Origin: Alphaproteobacteria bacterium
GTDB lineage: Bacteria > Myxococcota_A > UBA796 > GCA-2862545
Direction: 5' to 3'
DNA: 64,000 nt
NCBI GenBank assembly: GCA_020632875.1
Contig: JACKET010000002.1
Location: 124,001 to 188,000 of the forward strand
Made by a program: the position numbers and the translations under genes. Positions 47,186 to 54,193 of this stretch are shown piece by piece. Below the pieces are notes generated by a model. That model saw nothing but the letters and a program-made list of their open reading frames with translations. It made no database searches and was not told the origin of the DNA. Positions within the stretch are counted from its first letter, which is position 1; each line of letters begins with the position of its first letter.

Positions 47186-48039
47186 CACTGCGCCAGGTAC
47201 GCGTCCGCCGGCATGCCGGGGTGGATGCCGGGACCGGGCTCGAGCGCGATGTCGACGGCGAAGACGCGCTTCACGCGCTCGTCGGGGGTGAGGATCTCGC
47301 GCGGCGCGAACTCGGCTTCGCCCGCGATCCGCTCGATGCGGCCGGACTTCTCGTCGACGCCGTCGAGCTTCACGCGCACCGTGTCGCCGAGCTCGAGGCG
47401 CTCGACGTCGAGCAGCGGGACGTAGATGCGCAGCCGCGGGTGCTGGAGATCGCCGAGGGTCACGACGCTGGTGCCGGGCCCGACGATCTCGCCGGGCTCG
47501 CGGTTGCGCGACAGCACGACCCCGGCGACGGCGGCCTTCACGAAGCCCTCCTGCAGGTGGGTGTCGGCGGCGGCCACGGCCGCTTCGGCCTGACGGATGC
47601 CGGCTTCGGCCTGCGCCACGAGCTCGCGTGCCGCGGACGCCTGGGCGCGCGCCACGTCGAGCTGCCCGGAGAGCTGGGAGAGCTGCTGGGCCGTGCCGAC
47701 GCCGGAGGACTGCAGCTTTCGGACCCGCTCGACCTCGCGCTGGAGGGTGGCGACCTGTGCGTCGGCCGCGCGGACCTGGGCGCTCGCCGCCTCGCGCGCC
47801 GCGTGGGCCTGCTCGACGGACGCCGCGCGGACGGTGCGCTCGGCCTCGAGCAGCGTGGTGTCGAGGCGGAACACGGGGTCGCCGACCTTCAGCGCGTCGC
47901 CCTCGTGCGGCAGGACCTCGACGAGGCGCCCGCCGAGCGTGGCGGCGACCTCGACCTCGGTCACCTCGATGGTGCCGGTGTAGGCGGGAGTCGCGTCGTC
48001 GAACGAGCACGCCGCGAGCAGCGCGAGCCAGAAGGTCAT
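47185..48039 (-). CDS. HlyD/YbhG-type membrane fusion adaptor
   Basis: 284 residues. MTFWLALLAACS ends in a possible lipobox. GTIEVTEVEVAATLGGRLVE begins the barrel-sandwich domain, residues 60-160 form a long coiled-coil hairpin rich in Ala/Gln/Glu, and VKAAVAGVVLSRNREPGEIV closes the lipoyl pair. It would bridge the ABC permeases and the TolC-like channel. ATGA overlap with the regulator gene. Confidence 0.92.
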   Translation of the reverse strand: MTFWLALLAACSFDDATPAYTGTIEVTEVEVAATLGGRLVEVLPHEGDALKVGDPVFRLDTTLLEAERTVRAASVEQAHAAREAASAQVRAADAQVATLQREVERVRKLQSSGVGTAQQLSQLSGQLDVARAQASAARELVAQAEAGIRQAEAAVAAADTHLQEGFVKAAVAGVVLSRNREPGEIVGPGTSVVTLGDLQHPRLRIYVPLLDVERLELGDTVRVKLDGVDEKSGRIERIAGEAEFAPREILTPDERVKRVFAVDIALEPGPGIHPGMPADAYLAQ

Positions 48040-48650
48040 CTTCCTTCTCCGTTGCGGGCCAGCAGCCCGTTGAGCAGGATCTCTTCGGCCGTCGCGTCGT
48101 ACGGCACGGCGAGCAGGGCCGCGGGGATGCCGATGGCCCCCTCGACGACGGGCGACAGGATGGCGAACAGGATGAACGGCGCGACCAGCACGGGTGTCGC
48201 GGCGAGTGGCTGGATGTTCGGGTTGAAGCGCCCTTCGACGCGACCCTTCTCGAGCGCCGCGCTCATCGCGCCGATGAGGCGGGGCACCTTGGTCTCGAGC
48301 ACCTGGCGGACATGGATGCCGCCGTCGACCATGTCGCGTGCCACGAGCCTCGCGAGGTGCGGGTGGGACCGGAGGATGGTGCGGTACCCCGCGAGGAAGG
48401 CCCGGATGTCGGGCTCTTCGGCCCCCTCGACGCGCGTCGTGACGATCTCGATGATCTGCCCGAACACCCGCTCGAGAACGGCCCGGTACAGGCCCTCTTT
48501 CGACTCGAAGTAGTAGTACAGCATCGCCTTGTTCACGCCGGCGGCGGTGGCGATGGCGTTCACCCGGGCGCCCGCGAAGCCCGCGTCGGCGAACGCTTCT
48601 TCGGCGGCATCGAGGATTCGCTGTGCGGTCTCGTTGGAGGTCTCGTCCAT
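48036..48650 (-). CDS. TetR-family regulator of the ABC export operon (CecR-like)
   Basis: 204 residues from ATG 48650. The helix-turn-helix is at about 10-55: RILDAAEEAFADAGFAGARV, IATAAGVNKAMLYYYFESKE. The C-terminal helical domain would bind an inducer. It is the first gene of the operon and has a perfect palindrome 12 bp before its start, so it is probably an autorepressor that releases the exporter genes on ligand binding. The gene order matches cecR-ybhGFSR of enterobacteria. Confidence 0.93.
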   Translation of the reverse strand: MDETSNETAQRILDAAEEAFADAGFAGARVNAIATAAGVNKAMLYYYFESKEGLYRAVLERVFGQIIEIVTTRVEGAEEPDIRAFLAGYRTILRSHPHLARLVARDMVDGGIHVRQVLETKVPRLIGAMSAALEKGRVEGRFNPNIQPLAATPVLVAPFILFAILSPVVEGAIGIPAALLAVPYDATAEEILLNGLLARNGEGR

Positions 48651-48662
48651 GGCTGCGATGTT

Positions 48663-48678
48663 AACCAACCGGTTGGTT
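48663..48678. promoter_or_regulatory. TetR-type operator, perfect palindrome AACCAACCGGTTGGTT
   Basis: A perfect 16-bp palindrome in the 105-bp divergent gap between the TetR-led operon and the CPBP gene. Its AT-richer context, length and position next to the regulator start match TetR operators. It is the most likely binding site for the adjacent regulator and could control both directions. Confidence 0.8.
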
Positions 48679-48755
48679 GATGTCCAGCGTCGAGGTGGGA
48701 TCGGTTCCGATTCGGTGTGGGCGGGTATGCTCGCGGGGTCTTCGGGGAGGGGGGA

Positions 48756-49430
48756 GTGATCGAGCCGGTCACGGGGGTCGTCGGTGCGACGGCCCTGTCG
48801 GTTCTCGTGGTGTTCGCGGTGCTCGAGACGCCCGCGATGGCGGACCGTCTCGGCGGTGGCTTCGCGGGCCGCGCCCGTGCGAAGGCCCTCGGCGGCGCCG
48901 TGTACCTCGTGGCCTCGGGCCTCGCGGTCGCGCTGTCGCACCTGCCGGTGGCGGGGTGGGGCGTACACCTCACGCGGCCCGGGCACGCCGCGCTGTACGC
49001 GCTCGGCTGCCTCGTCGTGTTCGTTCCGATCGTCGGGTACAGCGCGACACGTCCGGCGAGCTGGGCGCACAGCCCGGAGCTCCGCGCCGATTCGTACGGG
49101 CCGGGGCGCATCGCGGCGCTCGTGGGGGCCTGGGCGTTCTACCTGCTCGGCTACGAGCTGCTGTTCCGCGGCCTGCTGACGTTCCAGCTCGTCGAGGCGC
49201 TGGGTCTCGAGCGCGGGCTCGCGGTGATGACGGCGCTCTACGTGCTCGCCCACCTCACCAAGCGCCCCGCCGAGGCGTTCAGCACGATCGTGGCGGGCCC
49301 GCTGTTCGGCTGGGTGGCGCTGCAGAGCGGCGGGTTCTGGCCAGTGTGGATCGTCCACATCGGGATGGCGCTGACCTCCGAGCTCGGCTCGGCCATCGCG
49401 AACCCGGACATCCGCGTCGGCGGGCGCTGA
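48756..49430 (+). CDS. CPBP-family intramembrane protease-like membrane protein
   Basis: About 224 residues, six or seven membrane helices. GTG 48756 follows a purine-rich ribosome site; an ATG at 48717 is possible but weaker. CPBP (CAAX-protease/bacteriocin-processing) motifs are partly present: YELLFRG near 132 in place of EExxFRG (first Glu is Tyr), LYVLAH near 165, and WIVHIG near 205. Loss of one Glu may mean altered or no peptidase activity. Divergent from the TetR operon. Confidence 0.75.
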   Translation: MIEPVTGVVGATALSVLVVFAVLETPAMADRLGGGFAGRARAKALGGAVYLVASGLAVALSHLPVAGWGVHLTRPGHAALYALGCLVVFVPIVGYSATRPASWAHSPELRADSYGPGRIAALVGAWAFYLLGYELLFRGLLTFQLVEALGLERGLAVMTALYVLAHLTKRPAEAFSTIVAGPLFGWVALQSGGFWPVWIVHIGMALTSELGSAIANPDIRVGGR

Positions 49431-49448
49431 CCGCGGGCGCCGCGCTCG

Positions 49449-50357
49449 TCACGCCGCGGGCGGGCCCTCGAATGCCGCGCTCCGCTCGGCGATGGCAGCC
49501 ACAAGGTAGTCGCGGACCTGGCGCACCCGCGTCGTGTTGCGCAGGTCGCGGTGCGTCAGGATCCACAAGGGCGCCGCCATCTCCGGGAACACGCGGACGC
49601 GACGCCAGCCGGGGCGCGATTCCCCCAGTGCGGTCGGGAGGATCGCGACCCCGATGCCCGCGTCGATCGCCTCCCGGAGCCCCCACGCCGCGCTCACCCT
49701 GAGACGGACGCGCTCGGACGGGATGTTCTCGACCGTCCACTTCGCGAAGAACATCGACGAGCTCGCCTCCCAGCCCACCCAGTCCAGCGCGGTGAGATCG
49801 TCGGTCGCCCGCCCGTCGAGGTACGCGGCAGAGCCGTAGATCCCGACGCCGGCGGACCCCACCCTCCGGCCGACGAGATCGGGGGGTGGCTCGAAGGTCG
49901 TGCGCACCGCGACATCCGCGGCCCGGTGCGCCAGATCGACGTACGCGGTGCCGAGCAGCACGGTCACCTCGATCTCCGGGTGCAGCCGGGACAGGTCGCC
50001 GAGGACGGGCACCAGGATGGGCGCGAAGGGGTCGGGAATCGTGACGGACACCGGGCCTGCCGGGCGCAGGTCGTGGCCTGCCACCCGGCGCTCCAGCGCG
50101 ATCACGCGGTCTTCGAGCTCCAGCGCCAGATCGACCACCTCCTGGCCCGCGTCGGTCGTCTCGTAGCCCTGGCCCCGATCGACGAAGAGCTCGGTTCCGG
50201 CGGCCTGCTCGAGGGTGTGGATGCGGCGGAGGATGGTCGAGTGGCTCACGCCGAGCGCGCGCGCGGCCCCTCGCACCGAGCCCTCGCGACCGAGATGGAG
50301 GGCGACGCGGAGGTCGCTCCACGCGATGTGGTCTGTTTTTGGACCAGACTTGGGCAT
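49449..50357 (-). CDS. LysR-family transcriptional regulator
   Basis: 302 residues. Winged helix-turn-helix in the first 70 (DLRVALHLGREGSVRGAARA, then SHSTILRRIHTLEQAAG), effector domain from about 95 to 295. Divergent from the cupin gene with 62 bp between starts, so it probably controls it. The 3' end lies 18 bp from the convergent CPBP gene. Confidence 0.92.
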   Translation of the reverse strand: MPKSGPKTDHIAWSDLRVALHLGREGSVRGAARALGVSHSTILRRIHTLEQAAGTELFVDRGQGYETTDAGQEVVDLALELEDRVIALERRVAGHDLRPAGPVSVTIPDPFAPILVPVLGDLSRLHPEIEVTVLLGTAYVDLAHRAADVAVRTTFEPPPDLVGRRVGSAGVGIYGSAAYLDGRATDDLTALDWVGWEASSSMFFAKWTVENIPSERVRLRVSAAWGLREAIDAGIGVAILPTALGESRPGWRRVRVFPEMAAPLWILTHRDLRNTTRVRQVRDYLVAAIAERSAAFEGPPAA

Positions 50358-50419
50358 TTTCGGAGTCTACAGGTTCGCGATTGGACCGCATACCCTGAGT
50401 CCACAGCGCAGGAGAACCC

Positions 50420-50911
50420 ATGACGTTCCAGGATCGAGCCCGACAGCCGCACGTCCACGACCGCTCCGGAGGCGAGGCCCTCTGGTTCCTGGACAACCTC
50501 CTCACCGTGAAGGCCTCCCGCGCGGATGGCGCCCCGTTCGACATCCTCGAGAACGCCATGCCGGCCGGCTCGCACACCCCGATGCACGCACACGAGCGCG
50601 AGGACGAGGCGTTCTACGTGCTCGAGGGGGAGCTCACGATCTTCCTCGGTGACGAGCGGATCGTGCACGCCGGGCCGGGCGACTACATCCACGTGCCCGC
50701 GGGCGTGGGCCACGGCTTCCGCACGCACACGGCGGTCCGGATGCTGGTCCTGTGCGGGGGAGACGGGTTCGTGGAGATGGCCCGGGAGGCCGGAGGGCCT
50801 GCCGAGCGCCGCGAGCTCCCGCCGGGTGGGCCGCCCGACGTCGCGCGCCTCGAGAGGGCCTGCGACCGGTACGGAATCCGCTTGCTCGGCCCGCTCCCGG
50901 ACGAGGTCTGA
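50420..50911 (+). CDS. Single-domain cupin protein
   Basis: 163 residues, AGGAGA upstream of the ATG. Cupin motif 1 HTPMHAHEREDEAFYVLEGE and motif 2 PGDYIHVPAGVGHGF give the usual three His and one Glu metal ligands. Resembles quercetinase-like or pirin-type small cupins; the substrate is unknown. Target candidate for the divergent LysR regulator. Ends 3 bp from the convergent lipoprotein gene. Confidence 0.88.
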   Translation: MTFQDRARQPHVHDRSGGEALWFLDNLLTVKASRADGAPFDILENAMPAGSHTPMHAHEREDEAFYVLEGELTIFLGDERIVHAGPGDYIHVPAGVGHGFRTHTAVRMLVLCGGDGFVEMAREAGGPAERRELPPGGPPDVARLERACDRYGIRLLGPLPDEV

Positions 50912-50914
50912 CCG

Positions 50915-51199
50915 TCAGCGCGTGGCGGCGTTCCCGATGCGCTTCATGCCGCCCTCGACGTCGGCCTCGAAGGCGTCCTTGCAGGACGCCGAGCAGAAGT
51001 GCAGCGCGTAGCCGTCGACCTCGACGCTGTGCGCGGGGTCGCCCTTCATCGCGAGGCTGCAGCCGCCGCACTCGCTGACGACGTGGTCTTCGACACCATC
51101 GTGCGCATCCGCGGCCTTCAGGATGGCCGCGTGGGTCGCGGGAGCTTCGGGAGCGACGGGCTCGGCGGAGCCGCAGGCGAGGAGCCAGGTGACCAGCAT
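50915..51199 (-). CDS. Small lipoprotein with TRASH/YHS-like metal-binding motif
   Basis: 94 residues; ATG 51199 has GGAGG 4 nt upstream. MLVTWLLACGS is a lipoprotein signal. The mature part has CGGC (about 44-47) and then YALHFCSASCKDAFEADVE, the FCSxxCxxxF pattern of TRASH/YHS domains that bind Cu, Zn or similar metals. Its leader contains two strong hairpins (51222-51264 and 51281-51359). Probably an envelope metal sensor or carrier; the metal is unknown. Confidence 0.72.
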   Translation of the reverse strand: MLVTWLLACGSAEPVAPEAPATHAAILKAADAHDGVEDHVVSECGGCSLAMKGDPAHSVEVDGYALHFCSASCKDAFEADVEGGMKRIGNAATR

Positions 51200-51221
51200 C
51201 GGACCTCCAGGGGCATCCGTA

Positions 51222-51264
51222 TTTCGTCGGCCACCGCCCGCAAGCGGGCGTCGTCCCGACGAAA
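51222..51264 (-). promoter_or_regulatory. Leader hairpin 1 of the metal-binding-like lipoprotein gene
   Basis: Outer arms TTTCGTCGG (51222-51230) and CCGACGAAA (51256-51264) pair perfectly; inside them CGCCCGC and GCGGGCG (51235-51241, 51244-51250) pair around an AA loop. It sits between the upstream gene and the ribosome site at 51204-51208. It may be a terminator-like or regulatory leader structure. Confidence 0.6.
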
Positions 51265-51280
51265 CTCCACCATGTAACGT

Positions 51281-51359
51281 CTTGACGGGACCTCGGTACC
51301 CCCTGTGAACGCGGCTGAAACGCCGCGTTCCGGGGGCACAGAGGTCTTGAACCGTCAAG
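51281..51359 (-). ncRNA. Long nested hairpin, possible structured leader RNA or terminator
   Basis: Four nested helices: CTTGACGG/CCGTCAAG (51281-51288, 51352-51359), GACCTC/GAGGTC (51289-51294, 51341-51346), CCCCC/GGGGG (51299-51303, 51332-51336), and GAACGCGGC/GCCGCGTTC (51307-51315, 51322-51330) around a 6-nt loop. That is 28 paired positions in 79 nt in an intergenic gap of 170 bp. No U run follows in either direction, so a simple intrinsic terminator is not the only option. Confidence 0.5.
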
Positions 51360-51369
51360 GCGTTCGGTG

Positions 51370-52179
51370 CTACGGCGCGAACACCAGCCGCAGCTTGTAC
51401 ACCCGCTGCTCCGGCACCAGGCGCTCGCGGCCGAGCCGCGGATCGAATGCCGTGAACCCGGGCCGCTCGCTCTTCGACAGCGACCCGATCCCCTCGATCG
51501 CCACCATCTCGCCGATCTGCAGGCCGCGCATCGCCTCCCACAGCAGGTGCAGCGCCGGATCCGGAGGGGGGCGGCCGAACGCCGGGCCCTCCGTCACGCT
51601 CACGAGGTGGATGTCGCCGATCGTCGAGGGCTCGAGCACGAAGCAGTCGCCGCTCGCGCGGGGCCCGGGCGCCGCGAACAGCTCGCGGAGGAAGCGCAGG
51701 AGCGCCGAACGACCCTGTACCTGGCGCTGCTCCTCGGGCGGAGGGGCGGCGGTCGCGGCGTCGAACGTGGGGCCGTCGGGCTTCGGGCCGGTCACGTGCT
51801 TCGCGATCATCCGCTTCAGCCGCCGCCGGGCCTCCTCCTTCGTCCACTTGTCGCCCCGCGTGGGGCCGTCGAACGTGAACCGACCGCAGGCCTCGACCCG
51901 GCCGAGCGAATCGAAGTCCGCGAGCGTGTCGGGGTCGGCGACGGCCTTCTCGAAGGCCACCCGGCCCTGGAGCACCAGCCACACGCCGAAGTCGCTGAGG
52001 ACCGGCGCCGTGACCTTGCCGAGCGCGAGCTTCACCGCGAGGATCAGGCGGCGGTCGTTGATCCGCTGCAGCGCCTGGTGCAGCTCGGCCCGACGGGCGT
52101 CGTCGAGCTTCGCGGCGAACGTCATCGCGCGGACGTTCATGTCCTTGATGGGCAGCAGCTGATCGACGAGCTTCCACAT
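51370..52179 (-). CDS. Hypothetical protein with HU/IHF-like C-terminal domain
   Basis: 269 residues; ATG 52179 overlaps the GMC gene's stop (TGATG). The N-terminal half is helical and charged and not recognised. The last 60 residues, LQIGEMVAIEGIGSLSKSER then AFDPRLGRERLVPEQRVYKL, resemble the beta-arm half of HU/IHF proteins (GxxVxxxGxGxF...R...NPxTG). A DNA-contacting role is possible. Why it is coupled to a dehydrogenase is unclear. Confidence 0.7.
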   Translation of the reverse strand: MWKLVDQLLPIKDMNVRAMTFAAKLDDARRAELHQALQRINDRRLILAVKLALGKVTAPVLSDFGVWLVLQGRVAFEKAVADPDTLADFDSLGRVEACGRFTFDGPTRGDKWTKEEARRRLKRMIAKHVTGPKPDGPTFDAATAAPPPEEQRQVQGRSALLRFLRELFAAPGPRASGDCFVLEPSTIGDIHLVSVTEGPAFGRPPPDPALHLLWEAMRGLQIGEMVAIEGIGSLSKSERPGFTAFDPRLGRERLVPEQRVYKLRLVFAP

Positions 52180-53690
52180 CAGCCCACGACCTCCCGCGTG
52201 CCGAGCCACGCGAAGCTCATCACGGGCAGCATGGTGTGCGTGCTCGCGGTCGTGGGGAACAGCGACGCGTCGAGCACCTGGAGGTTCTCGATGCCGTGCA
52301 CGAAGCCGCGCAGATCGACGACGCTCGTGCGCGGGTCGGCGCCCATGCGGCACGTGCCCTGCGGATGGGCCGAGATCATCGCGGTGGACGCGGTGCGGAT
52401 GGACAGGCGGTCGAGCTGCGCCAGGTCGGCCTCCCTGCGGACGGGCGTGGCGTCCGGGAACGGTAGCATCACCTGCTCGGCGCCCGCTGCGAGCCACGCG
52501 CGGGCCGCGAGGCGCACGGCCTCCTTCATGCGGTGCTTCACGTCGTCGGTGAGCGTGTACCGGATCTCCGGCCGCCCCGAGCGCGCGCGCACGACCTCGC
52601 CGGACGGCCGGTCGGGCACCAGGCACAGGCACGCCGCGACCTGGCGGTAGCGCGACATGAACGCGTGGATCTCGCTCGTGGGCAGCGCGCTCATCGCGGC
52701 GCTCATGCCGGGCGTCGAGCTGACGCCCTCCAGCCGGAAACCGCCGAGCCCCTCGGCCTCGGAGCGCCCCTCGAGGTGGATCCAGGCGGACTGCGGGATG
52801 CCGCGGAACAGCACGACCTCGTCCGGGAACAGCGCCACGCAGGGCGTCTGCGGCTGCAGGGACAGGTTCCTGCCGACGAGCGCGCCTCCGATGCCGCTGC
52901 CCAGCATCAGGACCGGCGTGTGCACGGCCCCCGCAGCGAGGACGAAGTGCTTCGCCCGGACCGTGAACGGCGCGAGCGCCCGGCTGTCGGCGGGGCGCAC
53001 GACGCTCCCGTGCACGGCCGTCACCCGGCGGCCGTCGTGCTCGATGCGCTCCACGCGCGCCTCGGACTGCACGAGCGCGCGACCGGTGGCGAGGGCCCGC
53101 GGGATCCAGGTCACCGCGACGGACCGCTTCGCGTCGTAGGCACAGCCCACCAGGCAGTAGCCCGACCCCACGCAGCCCACGCGGTTGTGCTCGAACGTCC
53201 CGCCTTCGACGCCGAGCTTGCGCCCGCCCTCGAGGAGCTTCGCGTTGTTCCGGTTCAGCGAGGACTCGGGGATGACGTTCGCGCCGATGACCGCGCGGCA
53301 CGCGTCGTCCGCCTCGCGAACGTCGCCCTCGGCCCACCGCGTCAGGCCGAACCGCGAGCGCCAGTGCGCCAGGATCTCCGCGGGCACGGGCTCGATGTCG
53401 GCCATGTTCACGACCGTGCTGCCGCCGACCACCCGGCCCTGGAGCACCGACACCGCGCCGTCCGTCGTGGTCTGGTTGCCGCCGTCGCGCCACATCCGGT
53501 CGTACATCTGCTCTTCGCGCTGGGTCATCTGCGCGCCGGGCACGTGCGGGCCCTCCTCCAGCACGACCACGTCGCGCCCGGCCTCCGCGAAGAGCGCGGC
53601 CGCCACGCCTCCTCCGGCGCCCGACCCCACGATGCACACGTCGGCGTCGAGCTCGAAGCCCTCCGGGACGTCGGCGCCGCTGCGGATCAC
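52179..53690 (-). CDS. GMC-family FAD oxidoreductase (large subunit of a membrane dehydrogenase)
   Basis: 503 residues from GTG 53690. CIVGSGAGGGVAAALFAEAG is the FAD Rossmann loop, GRVVGGSTVVNMADIEPV the GMC signature, and HPQGTCRMGADP plus TASTHTMLPVM the C-terminal active-site block. A Cys-rich insert (GCVGSGYCLVGC) is like the iron-sulfur-cluster loop of FAD-dependent glucose/gluconate dehydrogenases. It pairs with the Tat-type small subunit gene upstream (GTGA overlap), which would carry it across the membrane. No cytochrome subunit gene is adjacent. Substrate unknown. Confidence 0.88.
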   Translation of the reverse strand: MIRSGADVPEGFELDADVCIVGSGAGGGVAAALFAEAGRDVVVLEEGPHVPGAQMTQREEQMYDRMWRDGGNQTTTDGAVSVLQGRVVGGSTVVNMADIEPVPAEILAHWRSRFGLTRWAEGDVREADDACRAVIGANVIPESSLNRNNAKLLEGGRKLGVEGGTFEHNRVGCVGSGYCLVGCAYDAKRSVAVTWIPRALATGRALVQSEARVERIEHDGRRVTAVHGSVVRPADSRALAPFTVRAKHFVLAAGAVHTPVLMLGSGIGGALVGRNLSLQPQTPCVALFPDEVVLFRGIPQSAWIHLEGRSEAEGLGGFRLEGVSSTPGMSAAMSALPTSEIHAFMSRYRQVAACLCLVPDRPSGEVVRARSGRPEIRYTLTDDVKHRMKEAVRLAARAWLAAGAEQVMLPFPDATPVRREADLAQLDRLSIRTASTAMISAHPQGTCRMGADPRTSVVDLRGFVHGIENLQVLDASLFPTTASTHTMLPVMSFAWLGTREVVG

Positions 53691-54175
53691 CGGCCCACCC
53701 ACGGGCCGTCGTACCCGATGGCCGGCCAGCTGCTCGGCAGGCTGTACCAGGTGAACAGCACCACCCGTCGCAGCGCGTCGGCGATCTGGCGCTTCGTCGC
53801 GATGCGGCTGGTGCGCCAGGACTCCAGCACGTCCCGCCGGGCGTCCACGTCGAGGCGGGAGAAGCGCGAGAACCCGATCGGCCCGGCCCCACCGAGGTGC
53901 TCGAGCACCCCGAGCGCGAGGCGCAGTTGCTCGCCCACGACCGGGTCCCCGCGTCCGAGGAACGCGTCGACGCCGTCTACGATGGGCTGGACGTCCGCCC
54001 CCGGTGGACCGAGGGCCTCGAAGACCGCCCCCAGCGTCGTGCGCGCCGAGCTCCCGAGGAACGGGCTCTCCACCGCGCCGAGCGGGCGGTGCCCCCACAG
54101 GTGCGCCAGCGCGTAGCCGCCGAGCAGCAGCGCGCCTCCTCCCAGGAGCTGTCGGCGGTCGAGCGCAGGACGCAC
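53687..54175 (-). CDS. Tat-type small subunit (gluconate 2-dehydrogenase subunit 3-like)
   Basis: 162 residues; GTG 54175 has GGAGG 4 nt upstream. MRPALDRRQLLGGGALLLGG is a twin-arginine signal. The rest is helical and resembles the gamma subunit (Gluconate_2-dh3) that accompanies GMC-type dehydrogenases. In that family the large subunit has no signal and travels as a passenger. Identity rests on size, signal and neighbour, since sequence similarity in this family is low. Confidence 0.72.
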   Translation of the reverse strand: MRPALDRRQLLGGGALLLGGYALAHLWGHRPLGAVESPFLGSSARTTLGAVFEALGPPGADVQPIVDGVDAFLGRGDPVVGEQLRLALGVLEHLGGAGPIGFSRFSRLDVDARRDVLESWRTSRIATKRQIADALRRVVLFTWYSLPSSWPAIGYDGPWVGR

Positions 54176-54193
54176 GGATCCTCCGCGTAGAGC

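Noticed and set aside
48036..49358. N-terminally extended TetR gene starting in the CPBP gene
   Set aside because: The extension runs through the palindrome and the divergent gene; ATG 48650 begins a normal TetR domain.
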